A stretch of 60,283 nt of DNA from Planctomycetota bacterium. Its GTDB lineage: Bacteria > Planctomycetota > MHYJ01 > JACQXL01 > JACQZI01. Position 1 is the stretch's first letter, and the number at the start of each line of letters is the position of its first letter. The notes beneath the pieces were generated by a model that saw only the letters and a list, made by a program, of their open reading frames with translations, was not told the origin of the DNA and searched no databases. The stretch spans positions 1 through 60,283 of the forward strand of contig JACQZI010000022.1 of NCBI GenBank assembly GCA_016207825.1, in the 5' to 3' direction. The translations under genes were made by a program, and so were the position numbers. This document shows, piece by piece, positions 1 through 12,700 of the stretch.

Positions 1-140
1 ACCAACCACGCTTAATGAAGATGCCGGCACGATCATATTTGACGGCACAGGACAGGCTATACCGGCTGAATCATATTACAATTTAAAGACCGGCAGTATC
101 AATACGACTTATACATTAGGCGGAGCTATCCAGGTAAAAG
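1..140. repeat. 140-bp exact copy of 6460-6599
   Basis: The first 140 bases of the window are identical to 6460-6599, then the sequences diverge (after a shared AAAAG at 136-140 and 6595-6599). This is the boundary of a long-range tandem duplication in the giant repeat gene, and a likely assembly break point. Confidence 0.9.
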
Positions 141-3100
141 GCAATTTAACGATAGACGAGACAGACGACGCGACCAAATCGACATTGGATGTAAGCGGAA
201 GCAATCATGGGATAACCTGCACCGGCAACTGGCAGTTAAACGGCACATTTAATCCGCAAGGCGGCATGGTGGAATTCAACGGGACCGCCCCTGCGCTCAA
301 TATCAGCAAGGGAACAAACGGCACTGCCCTGTCATTTAATAATCTCAAGGTAAATATCGGTCCAAGCAGCGTATTACAACCTAATGCCCCGCTTACGATA
401 GGCAACAGCTTACAAGTCAGCGCCGGAGAATTCGACCTCTCAACCGGATTAAGCCACAGCATCAACGGCATTACCACAATAGATAAAATAATGGATATAA
501 ACGGAAGCCAGTTAAGTTGCGCCAACAATCTGTCTGTCTCGGCTTCAGGCGGTTTGATTATGAGGGATAACGCCGTATTAAAGATGGCCGATGCCAAGCC
601 CATAGCCATTGCGGGAGGATTTACGACCTACTGGGGCGGCGGAGGCGCGACTAAGCCTAAGATCACCACATCCGGAGCGGTTGGAACAAATTCATATAGT
701 TTTGACGCCAATTCAGGCAGTAGTGTGGATATCAGCGGATTAACGATTGAAAGCATAAACGCAAACGGATTAAAGATAAATACCGGTGCGAACATACTGG
801 ATATAGACGATGTCGCGTTTGCCTCACAGGTCGCGCCGACAGGAGGAGCCGCACTTAATTTACAGGTAACATCGGGATATAATACGACGCAGTCATTCAC
901 ATTCTCTGACATGGGCTTTGACGGTAGCTATAAAGGCTCGGCTGGCGGGCCGTCATCAACAATAGGTAATGTGGTGGTTGGGGATAATGCCAATGGGGTA
1001 AACGTTACGATCACACTGTCGAATGCGAATGATGTAGTGCCCGGGCAGGAAGACTGGGATTATGACGACCCGACTCCTGGAGACGGGAATGCAGTAGTAA
1101 ACTGGGTGCAGTTAAATACCTGGATAGGCAATACCACGAGCTGGAATTTAGCAGGCAATTGGACCAATGGGATACCTGACGGGACAAAGGACGTATTAAT
1201 ACCAACTACACCAGCTGGAGGGAATTTCCCGATATTGGACACAACCGGTAATTGCATCGGATTAAAGATAGAAAACGGGGCCTGCCTTACGGAAAGCGGC
1301 AGCGGAGCATATAATCTGGAGATAAAAGGTGATATACTTATAGAAGGTAACGGAACTTTTGATGCCGGGGACGGAAAGGTAATCTTTAACGGACTCGGTA
1401 GCCAGACCGTTGACCTCGGAAGCGTAACGAACAATGAGTTTTACAAACTGGATATAAGCAAAGCAAGCGGAACGATTACATTATTGAGGGATTTAACGAT
1501 AGAGAATAATCTGGCTGTAACCGGGACGTTAAATACAGGCAATAAGACTTTAACCATAAACGGGGCGACGACAAATAATGGAATAATACAGGTCGCAAAC
1601 GGAGTATTAGACACAAACAATAACTTAACTGGAGGCACCCTGACATTTGGAACCGGCCAACTCCGGTTTAGCGGGGTAACATTCTCTCCAATAACATTAA
1701 CGGCTGGAAGCGGGACAATTATATTTGACGGCAAAACCGCGGACCAGAATATACCGGTTTATAATTATTACAATTTAGAGATAGATAAATACTCGGGAAG
1801 CGTAAGTTATACGGCGAACGCAGGTGCAAGCGGGCTAAATGTAGAGGGTAATTTTACTGTAACATCAGGCATATTTAAGGCAGACCCGATAAACGCCGGA
1901 TGGAGCCATAGCATCGCGGGCAATTATAATATAAATGCTGCAAACAGCGAATTCAACCCCGGATTAAGTATCATAACATTGGATGGCGTTTCGCAATTAA
2001 TAACGCAGAATAACAATAGCTTCTACAAGCTGAATATCGGAGATGACGCGGCAACCCCATCTGTTACAATAAATACGGGAAATAATTTAATAGTCGCAAA
2101 TAACCTGGTGGTAAACACGGGAAGTTCGTTAATCTTCAATTCCAATACAGGGCATAGCATAGGGGGAACGCTTGTAATAGATAATACAAGCACATTAAAT
2201 CCATCAAGCGGTCGTATCGTGATTACCGGGAGCATGACGAACAACGGAATGATAAACATGACCAATTCAAGCGCATATATCAGTGCGGCTTCATTTACCA
2301 ATATAGGAACACTTGATTTCGGCACATCATCCGCCGCAGGAATGGCTATAAGCGGCAATTGGAATGATTCAAATACTGTTAATCCGGGATATTCAACGAT
2401 TACTTTAACTGGAGGCGCAAGCAGTATTATTGCAACCGCAGGGATCACCGACTTCTATCATTTGGTTATTAACGGGAGTTATACCGCTTCTAATGCATTG
2501 GATATCGAAGGCAGTGTAACTATTGGCGGAACGTTTAACCCTGATATTTATACGCATAAGATAGCCGGCAATTGGAATGATAGTGCCGGAACATTCAGTA
2601 CTACAAATGGAACTATCAGATTTGACGGAACGGGAAGCCGGACCATAACCACGAAATTATCAACAGGCGGGAATAAGTTTAAGAATCTTGAAATCGGGAA
2701 TGATACGAATACGCCGTCGTTTACAATTGTATCGGGCGATTTAGTAGTCAATGGTAACCTTATTATCAATACAGGAAGCGGATTAACAATTAATTCTAAT
2801 ACCGGACATTCTGTTTCCGGTTCGGTTACCATAGACCCTTCGGCAACCCTCTTTATCAAAACAGGGCAGATAAACGTCGGTGCGGTCGGCAATAATGGAA
2901 CGATTGACCTGACTGAAACGACCGGGGTAAATGGTAAATTAACAGCTTCTTCTGTAACTAACGGAGGGCTCATTACATTCGGAACAAGCGCAAGCGGCAA
3001 AATAACCTGCAACGGTACATTCATCAACAGCAGCGGAACATTTACCAAGGGAAATTCAACACTGGAAATAGGAGGTTCAACGACAAATCTTAATGCGCCA

Positions 3101-6100
3101 ACCACAAACGGATCGCTGTATAATTTAACTGTCAGCGGAACGGTCAGTGCCGCATCATCTATCAATATTGATAATAACTTAGCTGTCAATTCTTCCTGCA
3201 GTTTTAATCTCGGAACAGTATTGACGACGACAGTAAACGGAGTCACCTCTGTTTCCGGAATGCTTAATATTAACAATTCAATATTCGTTGCTAACAACAA
3301 CCTGACAGTCTACGGCAGCGGTACATTACAGATAGTCGGGTCTAATATAAACGGACAACAGGGACAGCTTAAAATAGCCGATGGAAAAATAGTCAGCATG
3401 CAGGGATTTCTCCAGACCAATCCAAGCGGGACTTACACATATAAACCCGTGGTAACACATGCCGCCGCTGGTGCCCGGTACTCATTTAACGTGGAAAGCG
3501 GGGGAAAACTTGATATTAACGCCCTTATCTTTGAATATGCCAACAGCAATGGATTAACCATTGCTTCAAATGCGGACATTTCCAATATCGATATAGATAA
3601 CACAGACTTCCGCTATGTCCTGGAAAACCCATCCGGCACAAAACAGGGCAATGGCGCACGCTACTTATATATTGGGTTTGCTTCGGGCAGTTTCGCCCAG
3701 ACCTTTGACAGTTGCACTTTTGATAATTCTTTCGGAATAAATACGGGTAATAATATTATCGGCGCAGCAACAACTGGCTCAAACCAAATATCGCTTTCTA
3801 ATTATGGAGGCTTGGGCTCCGGCCCGGCTTATGAATGGGAAAGCAATGACACCGATGTGCAGATTAAATGGCTGGGCTCAACGACCTGGGAAGGCAATAA
3901 TTCCAGCAATTGGAATGACAACGGCAACTGGTCTAACGGCGTGCCAGGCTCGGAAAACTCGGCCGTGGTCGTTTATCCGGCTTCTGGAAGAAACCCTGTT
4001 ATGGATATAAGCGGCGCCTGCGCATCGCTTGAAATAAAAACCAACGGAACACTTGACATCAACGGCAAATCACTTACCATTACCGGTAATTTCATCCTTG
4101 CTTCAACAGGCATCCTGCAGATGACCACGGCTAATTCCCAAGTGATAATCGGCGGCAACTGGAGTAATACAGGCGGAACGCTTAACCAAACTGCCGGACT
4201 GATTGTCTTTAACGGAACTAACACGATTATTTCAAGCGAGCAAAACTTCCGCGCTGTCAGTATTACCGGCACTGCGTCTTTGGCTTCAGGCTCATTCGTA
4301 AAAGTATCAGGAATAGGCTCGGTATTCGCCGTGCAAGGAGGCATTTTCAACCTCAGCAATGCTACTTTCAACACGAATAGCTGGTCGAAAAACGGAACGT
4401 TTATTTCTGATACCGGAACATTTGTCTGGATGGGAACAACTGCCCTTCCGGCAGAAAACTATTACCATCTGCAGGTCGGTGACGGAGTTGTTTCTTTTGC
4501 CTGCAGCATGGCAACTTTCACATACAACATAAGCAAAAACCTTACAATCAAGATGACCGGTAATCCCAATTATCTCGATGCCGGTTCGGCTACAATCAAT
4601 ATTGGCGGCAATCTCACGATTGATGGCAGTGTCGCGGCTTATGATATTTTCAGGCCATCTACCAGCAACATAAAGTTTAACGGCAATACCACCCAGGCAA
4701 TAGGCGGAACAGCCCAGCAGCCATTTGTTCTTAATGATCTTAACATATCTGGCATATCAACAATAGTTTCATTACAGGGCAATGTCAAATTAGCCGAAAG
4801 CGGAGTAGATACGGGTGATATCAATCCTGATTTAACCGCCCCTCTTAAAGGGCAAGCCGGAATACTAAAGCTTAACTCTTACACAATGGAAGTCCAGGGA
4901 AATTACAATGATGACAGTAATGATAGCATCTCAACCGCCCCGTTTAACGATAATATTTCCGAAGATACCGGAACTGTTTATTTTAACGGCGACCAGGGAG
5001 CAACGCCATTAACCGTATCTTTTCCAATCGAAACTTACTATGATCTTATTGCCGGAAGCGGTGGAAATGCGGATATAGAAACTTATAATCTCGTTTCGGA
5101 CACGACCGTCAGCCGCAGTATAACAATCACTTCTAATAGCTTACTTGATGTCACAGGCGGAAATTATTCCCTGGCAATCGGCGGTAATTTCACACTTAGC
5201 GGAACATTCAATCCTCAAAGCGGAACTGTTGCTTTTAATGGCAATATTAATCAAAATATTACCGCTAATTCAAACTTCTATCATCTCATAACAAACAATA
5301 CCGGTGTTGGCACAAGTGTATTGGCACAGGGAAAGTTGGCGGTTAACGGCAACCTGACGATTTCCAATGGGACACTGGATTTAGGGACTGGTTTTATCGG
5401 TGGAAACAAGCATACCATAGGCGGTTATTGCTATATAGACAAGGGCAAGCTGAAGGCGAATACATCATCAATCGGCATAACCGGCTTATTGCGGATAGGC
5501 GACGGGATAAATACGGGTATCTTAGATATGACGAGTAATTCCACGGACGACCCGGATCTAACGGCAGGAGGCGGAGTGAATATCACCTCGACCGGTACAT
5601 TGGATGTAACCGGCTCTTCTGCATCTATCTCGTCTGGTGGCAACTGGGTGCGGACGGGCAGTTTCAATCTGGGGCAATCCAAGATTACCCTAAGCGGAGC
5701 CGGCAATTATATTACCACCACCGGAACGGGTGATTTCTATGCCCTGCATATCGCCTCGGGAAGCGTCATTTCCGCGGGAAGTAATTGCGGCATTACGAAT
5801 AATCTGGTCGTCACCGGCCAATTCGGGACAGCCAACAAAACTGTGTCAATCAACGGTAATATAACTAATGGTGGAATAATCTATATCGGGCAGTCCGCGG
5901 CAGCCGGAACACTCGACCTGGAAGGCGATTTCACCGGCGGGTCATTGCGGTTCATCAATGGAAGCGGTTCCCTGATGTACTTTAGCGGAGCTAACTTTAC
6001 CCCGTCATCACTAACTGCCGCCGACGGCACCATTATCTTTGATAATACAATAAGCGGGCAGACCATTCCATCGTATACGTATAATAATATCAGGATTCTC

Positions 6101-6607
6101 AAAAGCGGACAGACATCCACATCCGGGGGAAATCTCACCATAAACGGGACATTAAACGTAACTAATGGCATATTTGACGGCGATGATGGCTCAATCAGGG
6201 TGCATACTATTGGCACCATCTCAAATAGCGGCACGGTCAAGATGGACCTGGCTTCTACCATAAATGTTACCGGTAACACGATAAACGCAAGCCAGGTAGA
6301 TATCGGAATCGGGACGTATAACAATGCGGTTAATTATACCAATACCGGAGGCACAACCACCCTCGGTGCGGGACTGCTGGATATAAACGGCAACCTGAAC
6401 GGCGGGACGATTGAATTCAATAACTCAACCGGCATATTGCGAATAGCCGGCACCTTTGCACCAACCACGCTTAATGAAGATGCCGGCACGATCATATTTG
6501 ACGGCACAGGACAGGCTATACCGGCTGAATCATATTACAATTTAAAGACCGGCAGTATCAATACGACTTATACATTAGGCGGAGCTATCCAGGTAAAAGC
6601 AATTTAA
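2..6607 (+). CDS. Giant beta-helix repeat surface protein, 5' partial, ends at a frameshift
   Basis: The reading frame is open from the window edge at position 2, so the true start lies outside. The product (about 2,200 aa visible) is rich in G, N, T, S and I and consists of degenerate 20-30 residue strands of the type 'GNLTINGTLN', 'TIIFDGT', 'FYNLNIG', the pattern of right-handed beta-helix adhesins. Tryptophan-rich linkers of the type 'NTWIGNTTSWNLAGNW' begin near 1100 and 3880. It lacks enzymatic motifs and has very few Cys. A role as a secreted or surface adhesin or matrix protein is inferred from composition and neighbours. The stop at 6605-6607 is caused by an exact 62-bp tandem duplication; without it the frame runs on into the next CDS to give at least 4,326 aa. 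Antisense open frames across it are composition artefacts. Confidence 0.8.
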   Translation, partial: PTTLNEDAGTIIFDGTGQAIPAESYYNLKTGSINTTYTLGGAIQVKGNLTIDETDDATKSTLDVSGSNHGITCTGNWQLNGTFNPQGGMVEFNGTAPALNISKGTNGTALSFNNLKVNIGPSSVLQPNAPLTIGNSLQVSAGEFDLSTGLSHSINGITTIDKIMDINGSQLSCANNLSVSASGGLIMRDNAVLKMADAKPIAIAGGFTTYWGGGGATKPKITTSGAVGTNSYSFDANSGSSVDISGLTIESINANGLKINTGANILDIDDVAFASQVAPTGGAALNLQVTSGYNTTQSFTFSDMGFDGSYKGSAGGPSSTIGNVVVGDNANGVNVTITLSNANDVVPGQEDWDYDDPTPGDGNAVVNWVQLNTWIGNTTSWNLAGNWTNGIPDGTKDVLIPTTPAGGNFPILDTTGNCIGLKIENGACLTESGSGAYNLEIKGDILIEGNGTFDAGDGKVIFNGLGSQTVDLGSVTNNEFYKLDISKASGTITLLRDLTIENNLAVTGTLNTGNKTLTINGATTNNGIIQVANGVLDTNNNLTGGTLTFGTGQLRFSGVTFSPITLTAGSGTIIFDGKTADQNIPVYNYYNLEIDKYSGSVSYTANAGASGLNVEGNFTVTSGIFKADPINAGWSHSIAGNYNINAANSEFNPGLSIITLDGVSQLITQNNNSFYKLNIGDDAATPSVTINTGNNLIVANNLVVNTGSSLIFNSNTGHSIGGTLVIDNTSTLNPSSGRIVITGSMTNNGMINMTNSSAYISAASFTNIGTLDFGTSSAAGMAISGNWNDSNTVNPGYSTITLTGGASSIIATAGITDFYHLVINGSYTASNALDIEGSVTIGGTFNPDIYTHKIAGNWNDSAGTFSTTNGTIRFDGTGSRTITTKLSTGGNKFKNLEIGNDTNTPSFTIVSGDLVVNGNLIINTGSGLTINSNTGHSVSGSVTIDPSATLFIKTGQINVGAVGNNGTIDLTETTGVNGKLTASSVTNGGLITFGTSASGKITCNGTFINSSGTFTKGNSTLEIGGSTTNLNAPTTNGSLYNLTVSGTVSAASSINIDNNLAVNSSCSFNLGTVLTTTVNGVTSVSGMLNINNSIFVANNNLTVYGSGTLQIVGSNINGQQGQLKIADGKIVSMQGFLQTNPSGTYTYKPVVTHAAAGARYSFNVESGGKLDINALIFEYANSNGLTIASNADISNIDIDNTDFRYVLENPSGTKQGNGARYLYIGFASGSFAQTFDSCTFDNSFGINTGNNIIGAATTGSNQISLSNYGGLGSGPAYEWESNDTDVQIKWLGSTTWEGNNSSNWNDNGNWSNGVPGSENSAVVVYPASGRNPVMDISGACASLEIKTNGTLDINGKSLTITGNFILASTGILQMTTANSQVIIGGNWSNTGGTLNQTAGLIVFNGTNTIISSEQNFRAVSITGTASLASGSFVKVSGIGSVFAVQGGIFNLSNATFNTNSWSKNGTFISDTGTFVWMGTTALPAENYYHLQVGDGVVSFACSMATFTYNISKNLTIKMTGNPNYLDAGSATINIGGNLTIDGSVAAYDIFRPSTSNIKFNGNTTQAIGGTAQQPFVLNDLNISGISTIVSLQGNVKLAESGVDTGDINPDLTAPLKGQAGILKLNSYTMEVQGNYNDDSNDSISTAPFNDNISEDTGTVYFNGDQGATPLTVSFPIETYYDLIAGSGGNADIETYNLVSDTTVSRSITITSNSLLDVTGGNYSLAIGGNFTLSGTFNPQSGTVAFNGNINQNITANSNFYHLITNNTGVGTSVLAQGKLAVNGNLTISNGTLDLGTGFIGGNKHTIGGYCYIDKGKLKANTSSIGITGLLRIGDGINTGILDMTSNSTDDPDLTAGGGVNITSTGTLDVTGSSASISSGGNWVRTGSFNLGQSKITLSGAGNYITTTGTGDFYALHIASGSVISAGSNCGITNNLVVTGQFGTANKTVSINGNITNGGIIYIGQSAAAGTLDLEGDFTGGSLRFINGSGSLMYFSGANFTPSSLTAADGTIIFDNTISGQTIPSYTYNNIRILKSGQTSTSGGNLTINGTLNVTNGIFDGDDGSIRVHTIGTISNSGTVKMDLASTINVTGNTINASQVDIGIGTYNNAVNYTNTGGTTTLGAGLLDINGNLNGGTIEFNNSTGILRIAGTFAPTTLNEDAGTIIFDGTGQAIPAESYYNLKTGSINTTYTLGGAIQVKAI

Positions 6608-6661
6608 AGACCGGCAGTATCAATACGACTTATACATTAGGCGGAGCTATCCAGGTAAAAG
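6538..6661. repeat. Exact 62-bp tandem duplication
   Basis: Positions 6538-6599 are repeated exactly at 6600-6661. Sixty-two is not a multiple of three, so the second copy shifts the frame and creates the stop at 6605-6607. Deleting one copy restores a continuous frame whose translation matches the homologous segment at 100-200. This could be a de Bruijn assembly overlap left untrimmed (k-1 = 62) or a real slippage duplication. Confidence 0.93.
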
Positions 6662-6786
6662 GAAATCTGACCATAGACGAAACCGATGATGCGACCAAGT
6701 CAACACTGGACATAAGCGGAAACAATTACGGGATAACCTGCACCGGCAACTGGCAGTTAAACGGCACATTTAATCCGCAAGGCGGC

Positions 6787-9700
6787 ATGGTGGAATTCAA
6801 CGGGACCGCCCCTGCGCTCAATATCAGCAAGGGAACCAACGGCACTGCCCTGTCATTTAATAATCTCAAGGTAAATATCGGGGCGACCAGCGTATTACAA
6901 CCTAATGCCGCTCTTACAATAGGAGGTAATTTACAGGTTAACGCCGGAGAATTTGACCTGAATACCGGATTAAACCATAGTGTCAGCGGACTCTCAACCA
7001 TAGAAAAAACGCTTGATATTAACGGCAGCCAGTTAACCTGCAGCGATAATTTTACGGTATCTAATCAGGGCAGTTTAATCCTGAGGGATAATGCAGTATT
7101 AAAGATAGCAAACAATAAAGCAATAGCCATAAACGGGGCATTTACAACCTATTGGGGCGGCGGAGGCGCGACTAAGCCTAAGATCACCACATCCGGAGTG
7201 ATTGGGACAGATTCCTATAGTTTTGACGCTAATTCGGGAAGCAATATAGACATCAGCGGATTAACGGTCGAAAGCGTAGACGCAAGCGGATTAAAGATAA
7301 ATACGGGCGCGAATATACTGGATATAGACGATGTCGCGTTTGCCTCGCAGGCAGCTCCGATCGGCGGAGCGGCCTTAAATTTACAGGTTACTTCCGGTTA
7401 TGTTTCCACGCAGTCATTCACCTTCAGCGACATGAGCTTTGACGGCAGTTACAAAGGGAGTGCCGGAGGGCCGTCAGCCACGATAGGTAACGTGGTAGTA
7501 GCAGATAATGCACAGGGAGTGACAGTAACTATTACACTATCAAATGCCAATGACGTGACACCGGGACAAGAGGATTGGGATTATGACGACCCGACTCCGG
7601 GAAACGGCAATGCTGTAGTTAATTGGGTGCAGTTGAATACCTGGGTTGGAACTACCACCAGTTGGAACTTAACCGGCAACTGGACCAACGGAATACCGGA
7701 TGGCAGTAAGGATATATTGATACCTACTGCTCCGGCCGGAGGCAATTTCCCGGTGCTGGATACGACCGGTAATTGCATCGGATTAAAGATAGAAAACGGG
7801 GCGTGTTTAACGGAATCAGGAAGCGGGACATATAACCTTGAAGTAAAAGGCGATTTTATCATAGAAGGCAACGGCACATTCGGCGCGGGTGACGGCAAGG
7901 TGATACTCGACGGCAACGGCACCCAATCGATAGATTTGGGAATTGCCGGCAGCACTTATTATAACCTGGAGATAAACAAATCAACCGGCACGGTAACGGT
8001 TTCAAGGGACTTGACGATAACCAATAACCTGTCAGTAACCGGCACGTTAACCAGCGCGGGTAAAACCGTAACCATAAACGGGACGACCGCGAATAACGGG
8101 ACTATCCAGCTGGCTAACGGCATATTTGACATAAACGGGAATCTAAGCGGAGGGATAATAGACGGGGGAACGGGGACAATAAGATTTTCAGGCGCAACCT
8201 TTAACCCAACGACACTGGCGCCAAATTTAGGGACAATTGTATTTGACAATAAAGCTTTAGACCAGACGATACCGGCATTAAACTATCATCATTTAGAGAT
8301 AGATAAATACTCAGGAAGCGCAAGTTACACGGCCAATGCCGCATCAAGCGGGATAAACATAGACGGCAATTTCAAGGTGACATCGGGAATCTTTAAGGCA
8401 GACCCGACAAACGCCGGATGGAGCCATACAATCGCAGGAAATTACGACATAAACACGGCTAACAGCGAATTCAATGCCGGATTAAGCACAATAACATTGG
8501 ATGGTATTTCGCAATCCATAACACAGAATAATAATAGTTTCTACAAGCTGAATATAGGCAATGGGACAGCCACTCCGACAATCCAGATGACAGGGAATCT
8601 TAAGACCGGAGGTAACTTAACCGTAAAGGCGGGAAGCACCCTGGCATTAAACAGCAATAACGGACACACAGTCGGAGGGAGCATAACCATAGAAAATACG
8701 GGCAGGATAGATTTAACCACCGGGACAGCGGCGATAACCGGCGGCTTAACGAACAGCGGAACCGTGGATATGGACCAGGCATCCATCTTGAACTGCAACG
8801 CATTTACGAATACCGGAACAGGGGTATTGGACTTCGGCTCAGCCGCCAGCCAGATAACCGTCTCCGGCAATTGGGATGATTCGGGCACGGTTAATCCCGG
8901 AAATTCCACCATCAACCTTACTGCCGGCTCAGGGACAATCACCACATCAAACTCAACCGATTTCTATAGTTTGAATATCAACGGATCTTATACGGCGAAT
9001 AATGCTCTGGATATAGTCGGTAATATAACTATAAACGGCTCATTTAATCCGGGTAGCTTTTCACACCGTATTGCCGGCAACTGGAATGATTCCTCCGGAA
9101 CGTTTACAGGCGGAACTTCTAATATTATATTTGTCGGAACATCCCAGTCTATTAACACCGATGTCGGTTCTGGCAATAATAAATTCTATACCCTGACTAT
9201 TGGCGATGGAACGGCAACCCCGTCTGTTTCCGTTACATCCGGTAAGGACTTGGAAATATCAAATAATCTGGTTATAAGGAGCGGTTGCCAGTTAACCCTT
9301 AATTCTAATGTCGTCCATACTGTCGGAGGCTCATGCACCATTACCGGAACCTTAAACACCTCCACAGGTAAAATCACGATTAGCGGCGCGGTCACCAACA
9401 GCGGCTCGCTTGACGCTTCTTCTTCTGTTGCCGCATCACAAGGGCTAAAGTCCGCCGGATTAACCAATACCGGCACAATAAACTTCGGTGTTTCCGGCAG
9501 CGGGATGATTGAATGCGATGGCAACTGGGTTGACACCGGCGCGTTTACATTAGGCAACTCTACCGTAAAAATAATCGGCTCCGCGCGCACTATAAAATCC
9601 AACCGTGCAACAGGTGATTTCTATAAATTAATTGTCAGCGGTTCCGCTTCTATTGATTCAGGCTCATCTAACGGATTGGATGTAGACAGCACGCTCCTCG

Positions 9701-12700
9701 TGAATAACAGCGCTTCGCTGGATTTGGGCACGGGTTTTACAAACGATGTCGCCGCCACTTGCGATGTCGGAGATACCTCAACAACCGGCACGCTCAATAT
9801 CAATAACAGCAAGCTTATCGTTCATGGCAATCTTACCGTCAAGAACAATAGCACGCTCATTATAAAAGGTTCTAACACCGCCGCCAATGTGGGAGAATTG
9901 CGCATGGGCAATAACGCTACGGTCTATATTGAAGGGTCCTTCCAGACCAATCCAAGCGGCTCGTATACCTATAAACCGAAAGTCACCCGCGCTTCCTCCG
10001 GAGAACGATATGATTTCACCGTCCAGAATAGCGGCGGAATTGATATTAACGCTCTTATCTTCGAATATGCCAAAAAGTATGGATTAACCATCGCTTCCAC
10101 GGCTGCCATTACCAATATTGATATCGATGATGCGGACTTCCAGAATGTTGAGGAAGACCCAACCGGCACCGGACAAGGCAACGGCGCCAGGCATCTCTAT
10201 ATCGGATTTGCTTCAGGCAGCTATACGGGCAACTTTGATACCTGCTCCTTTGACCAGAGTTTCGGGACTGCCACCGGTAATAATGTTGTCTGCGCCGCGA
10301 CATCAGGTTCAACCTCTCTTAATTTCTCCAACTGGCAGGGTAATAACGGAGGCGGCGACCAATATGAATATGAAAGTTCCGGAACGAGCATTATCTGGAT
10401 TGCCACCAACACATGGGTCGGAGGCGCCAGCGGGCATGAAACCGCCTGGAACTGGGGCGCTAACTGGAATACCGGGAGCAAGCCGGGCGCCGGTTCGAGT
10501 GTTATCATTCCCAGTCGCGCTTATGCCCCATCGCTTAATGAAAGCGTTATCATTGCCTCATTGGAAGTCCAGGATGGCGGCATCCTTAATATGAGCGCTG
10601 GTTATCAATTAATTGTTAACGGAACCGCCTCTATCGTTACCGGCACAACCGGCGGCAAAATCAACATCACCAATAGCGGCGCTGTTTTGACCTGTAAATC
10701 AGACCTGCTGGATAATAACGCCGCAGGTGGCATCAACCAAACCGCCGGTAAAGTCGTATTGCTCGGCACCAATTCTACATTTTATTCCGCCACGATAAAG
10801 ACCCTGGAAATCGGAGACGGGAACCAAACGGTCAATATTAATATTCCTTCCGGCAAGACAGTCAAATTGGCGGCTAACGGGACACTAACGGTAAAATCCA
10901 ACGCCGCTTATTATTTACAGGGCGGAACTCTTGTCCTTGGCAACGGGCTCACTATCAATGTTAACTCAAACGGGACTTTCAAGGCGGATAATAATACCGC
11001 CATCACGACGCCTGCGCCGGGAACCGACCGTTTTTACTTTATTGTTAACGGCGCCGTTAACCTTGATACCTGTGAAATCCGCTCAATGACTGCCAATGGA
11101 TTAGACATCCAAAGCACGGCCGTTACGCCAACCCTGAAAAACATCAGCTTCTACAATCATCCGGGCACATCCAATAGCCGTTATATATCTATTGCTCTCG
11201 CTAATCTTAATATTGACAGCCCCGATTGCTGGTTTGAGACGATTACCACCGGTTATAATGTCTCTGCTACGGGAGCGAGTTCAGTCATCCGTTTCCAGGA
11301 CAGGTTCCAGAAGAAGGAAGAGCAAAACGACCTGATTACCCAGGCAGGTTCCAATATTATTACTTCAATCTCGGCAACGTTCACCACCAAGAACGTAATG
11401 AACGGCGATATCCTAAGGATTGAACAAGGAATGGATATCGGCACTTATGTAATCAGCGCCGTTAACAGCCAGACCGAATTAACCTTAACGTCTAATTTAA
11501 CCGCCTCGGATAACGGCATCAAATACTCAATCGGCACCATGTCAAGCGGGCGCGGCGCCGGTGAACCGTTTGATTATGATGATGACTCCAACGATGACGG
11601 CGTGGCGGACGGCACCGGGGCGGTCGTTTTATGGACTTACACTCCCGGAACCCAGGCGCAGGGTCAAATCGAGGGGTTCCCCACCATTGCTTTCGACCTT
11701 AATACCTATGCGTATTACTCTACTTATTTGCCGTCAAAAAATATACAAGGGCCAAATACCGTTGACCGTATTTATGTCATGGATAGCCAAGGTGCTTTTA
11801 AGGATTATTATTATAATATAGATAACTCCTACGGCGATATAGTCGGCCAGGTTTGGTGGTATACGGAAGGAACGGACCATACTGTTTACTTTGGGACAAC
11901 CGGCGGCCATCTTTTCAGGTTAATTGACACCGGTAGCGAACTTCAGCTTTCCCCCGGCTGGCCTCTCGATGTTCCGGGCTGCACTGAAATCACCTCGCCG
12001 GTCATCACCGATGGAATTAATCTCTATTTCGGCGGCATGAACGGTGTCACTCCAAAAATCTATGCCGTGGTCATCACTTCCCGTGAAGTGCTTTTTGCCC
12101 GGACGGCCGCTTCGCCGGTCCGCTCTATCCCTTCTTGGGATATGTCAGGCGGCACTACCTATCTTTTTGTCGGCTCGGATTACCAGGAGCTTGCCGGCGG
12201 CAACGACTTGCAGATTACGGCCGGGGAACCTTATGTCACTTCAACCAGTGCTTTCTTCCTAACCGTTGGGCTTGAAGCCGGCGATATCCTAATCATCTCC
12301 AGCGGTTCTCAACAAGGGCGCTATCGCATTACGGCAGTAAACAGCCTCACCGAATTAACCGTAAATTATACTTTTACCTCCAACGAATCCGGCATAGTAT
12401 ATTCTGCCGGGCAAACGCCCCTATTATATCGTTTGGATATTTCCAACGAGGCTAATGACAAGCAGAATAATTCCCCGTTGGATAGCGTCCGGGCGCCGAC
12501 CACCTATTGGCCGTTTACAAACGGGCTCTATGTGGGTGATTATTACGGGTTGATGCATGGAATAGACGTCTGGTCCGCCACCTTCACCAATACCGACAGT
12601 TTTCCATATACCCCGGCAGTAAAAAATTCTATTAAAGTAATGGCTTATGTAATGTTTATCTATCATGACCCGCCTAACGGACCTGAAACCAGGCTGCTCT

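Noticed and set aside
205-3300. Long minus-strand frames opposite the giant repeat gene
   Set aside because: Caused by the biased composition of the repeats; no ribosome sites and no protein-like sequence.
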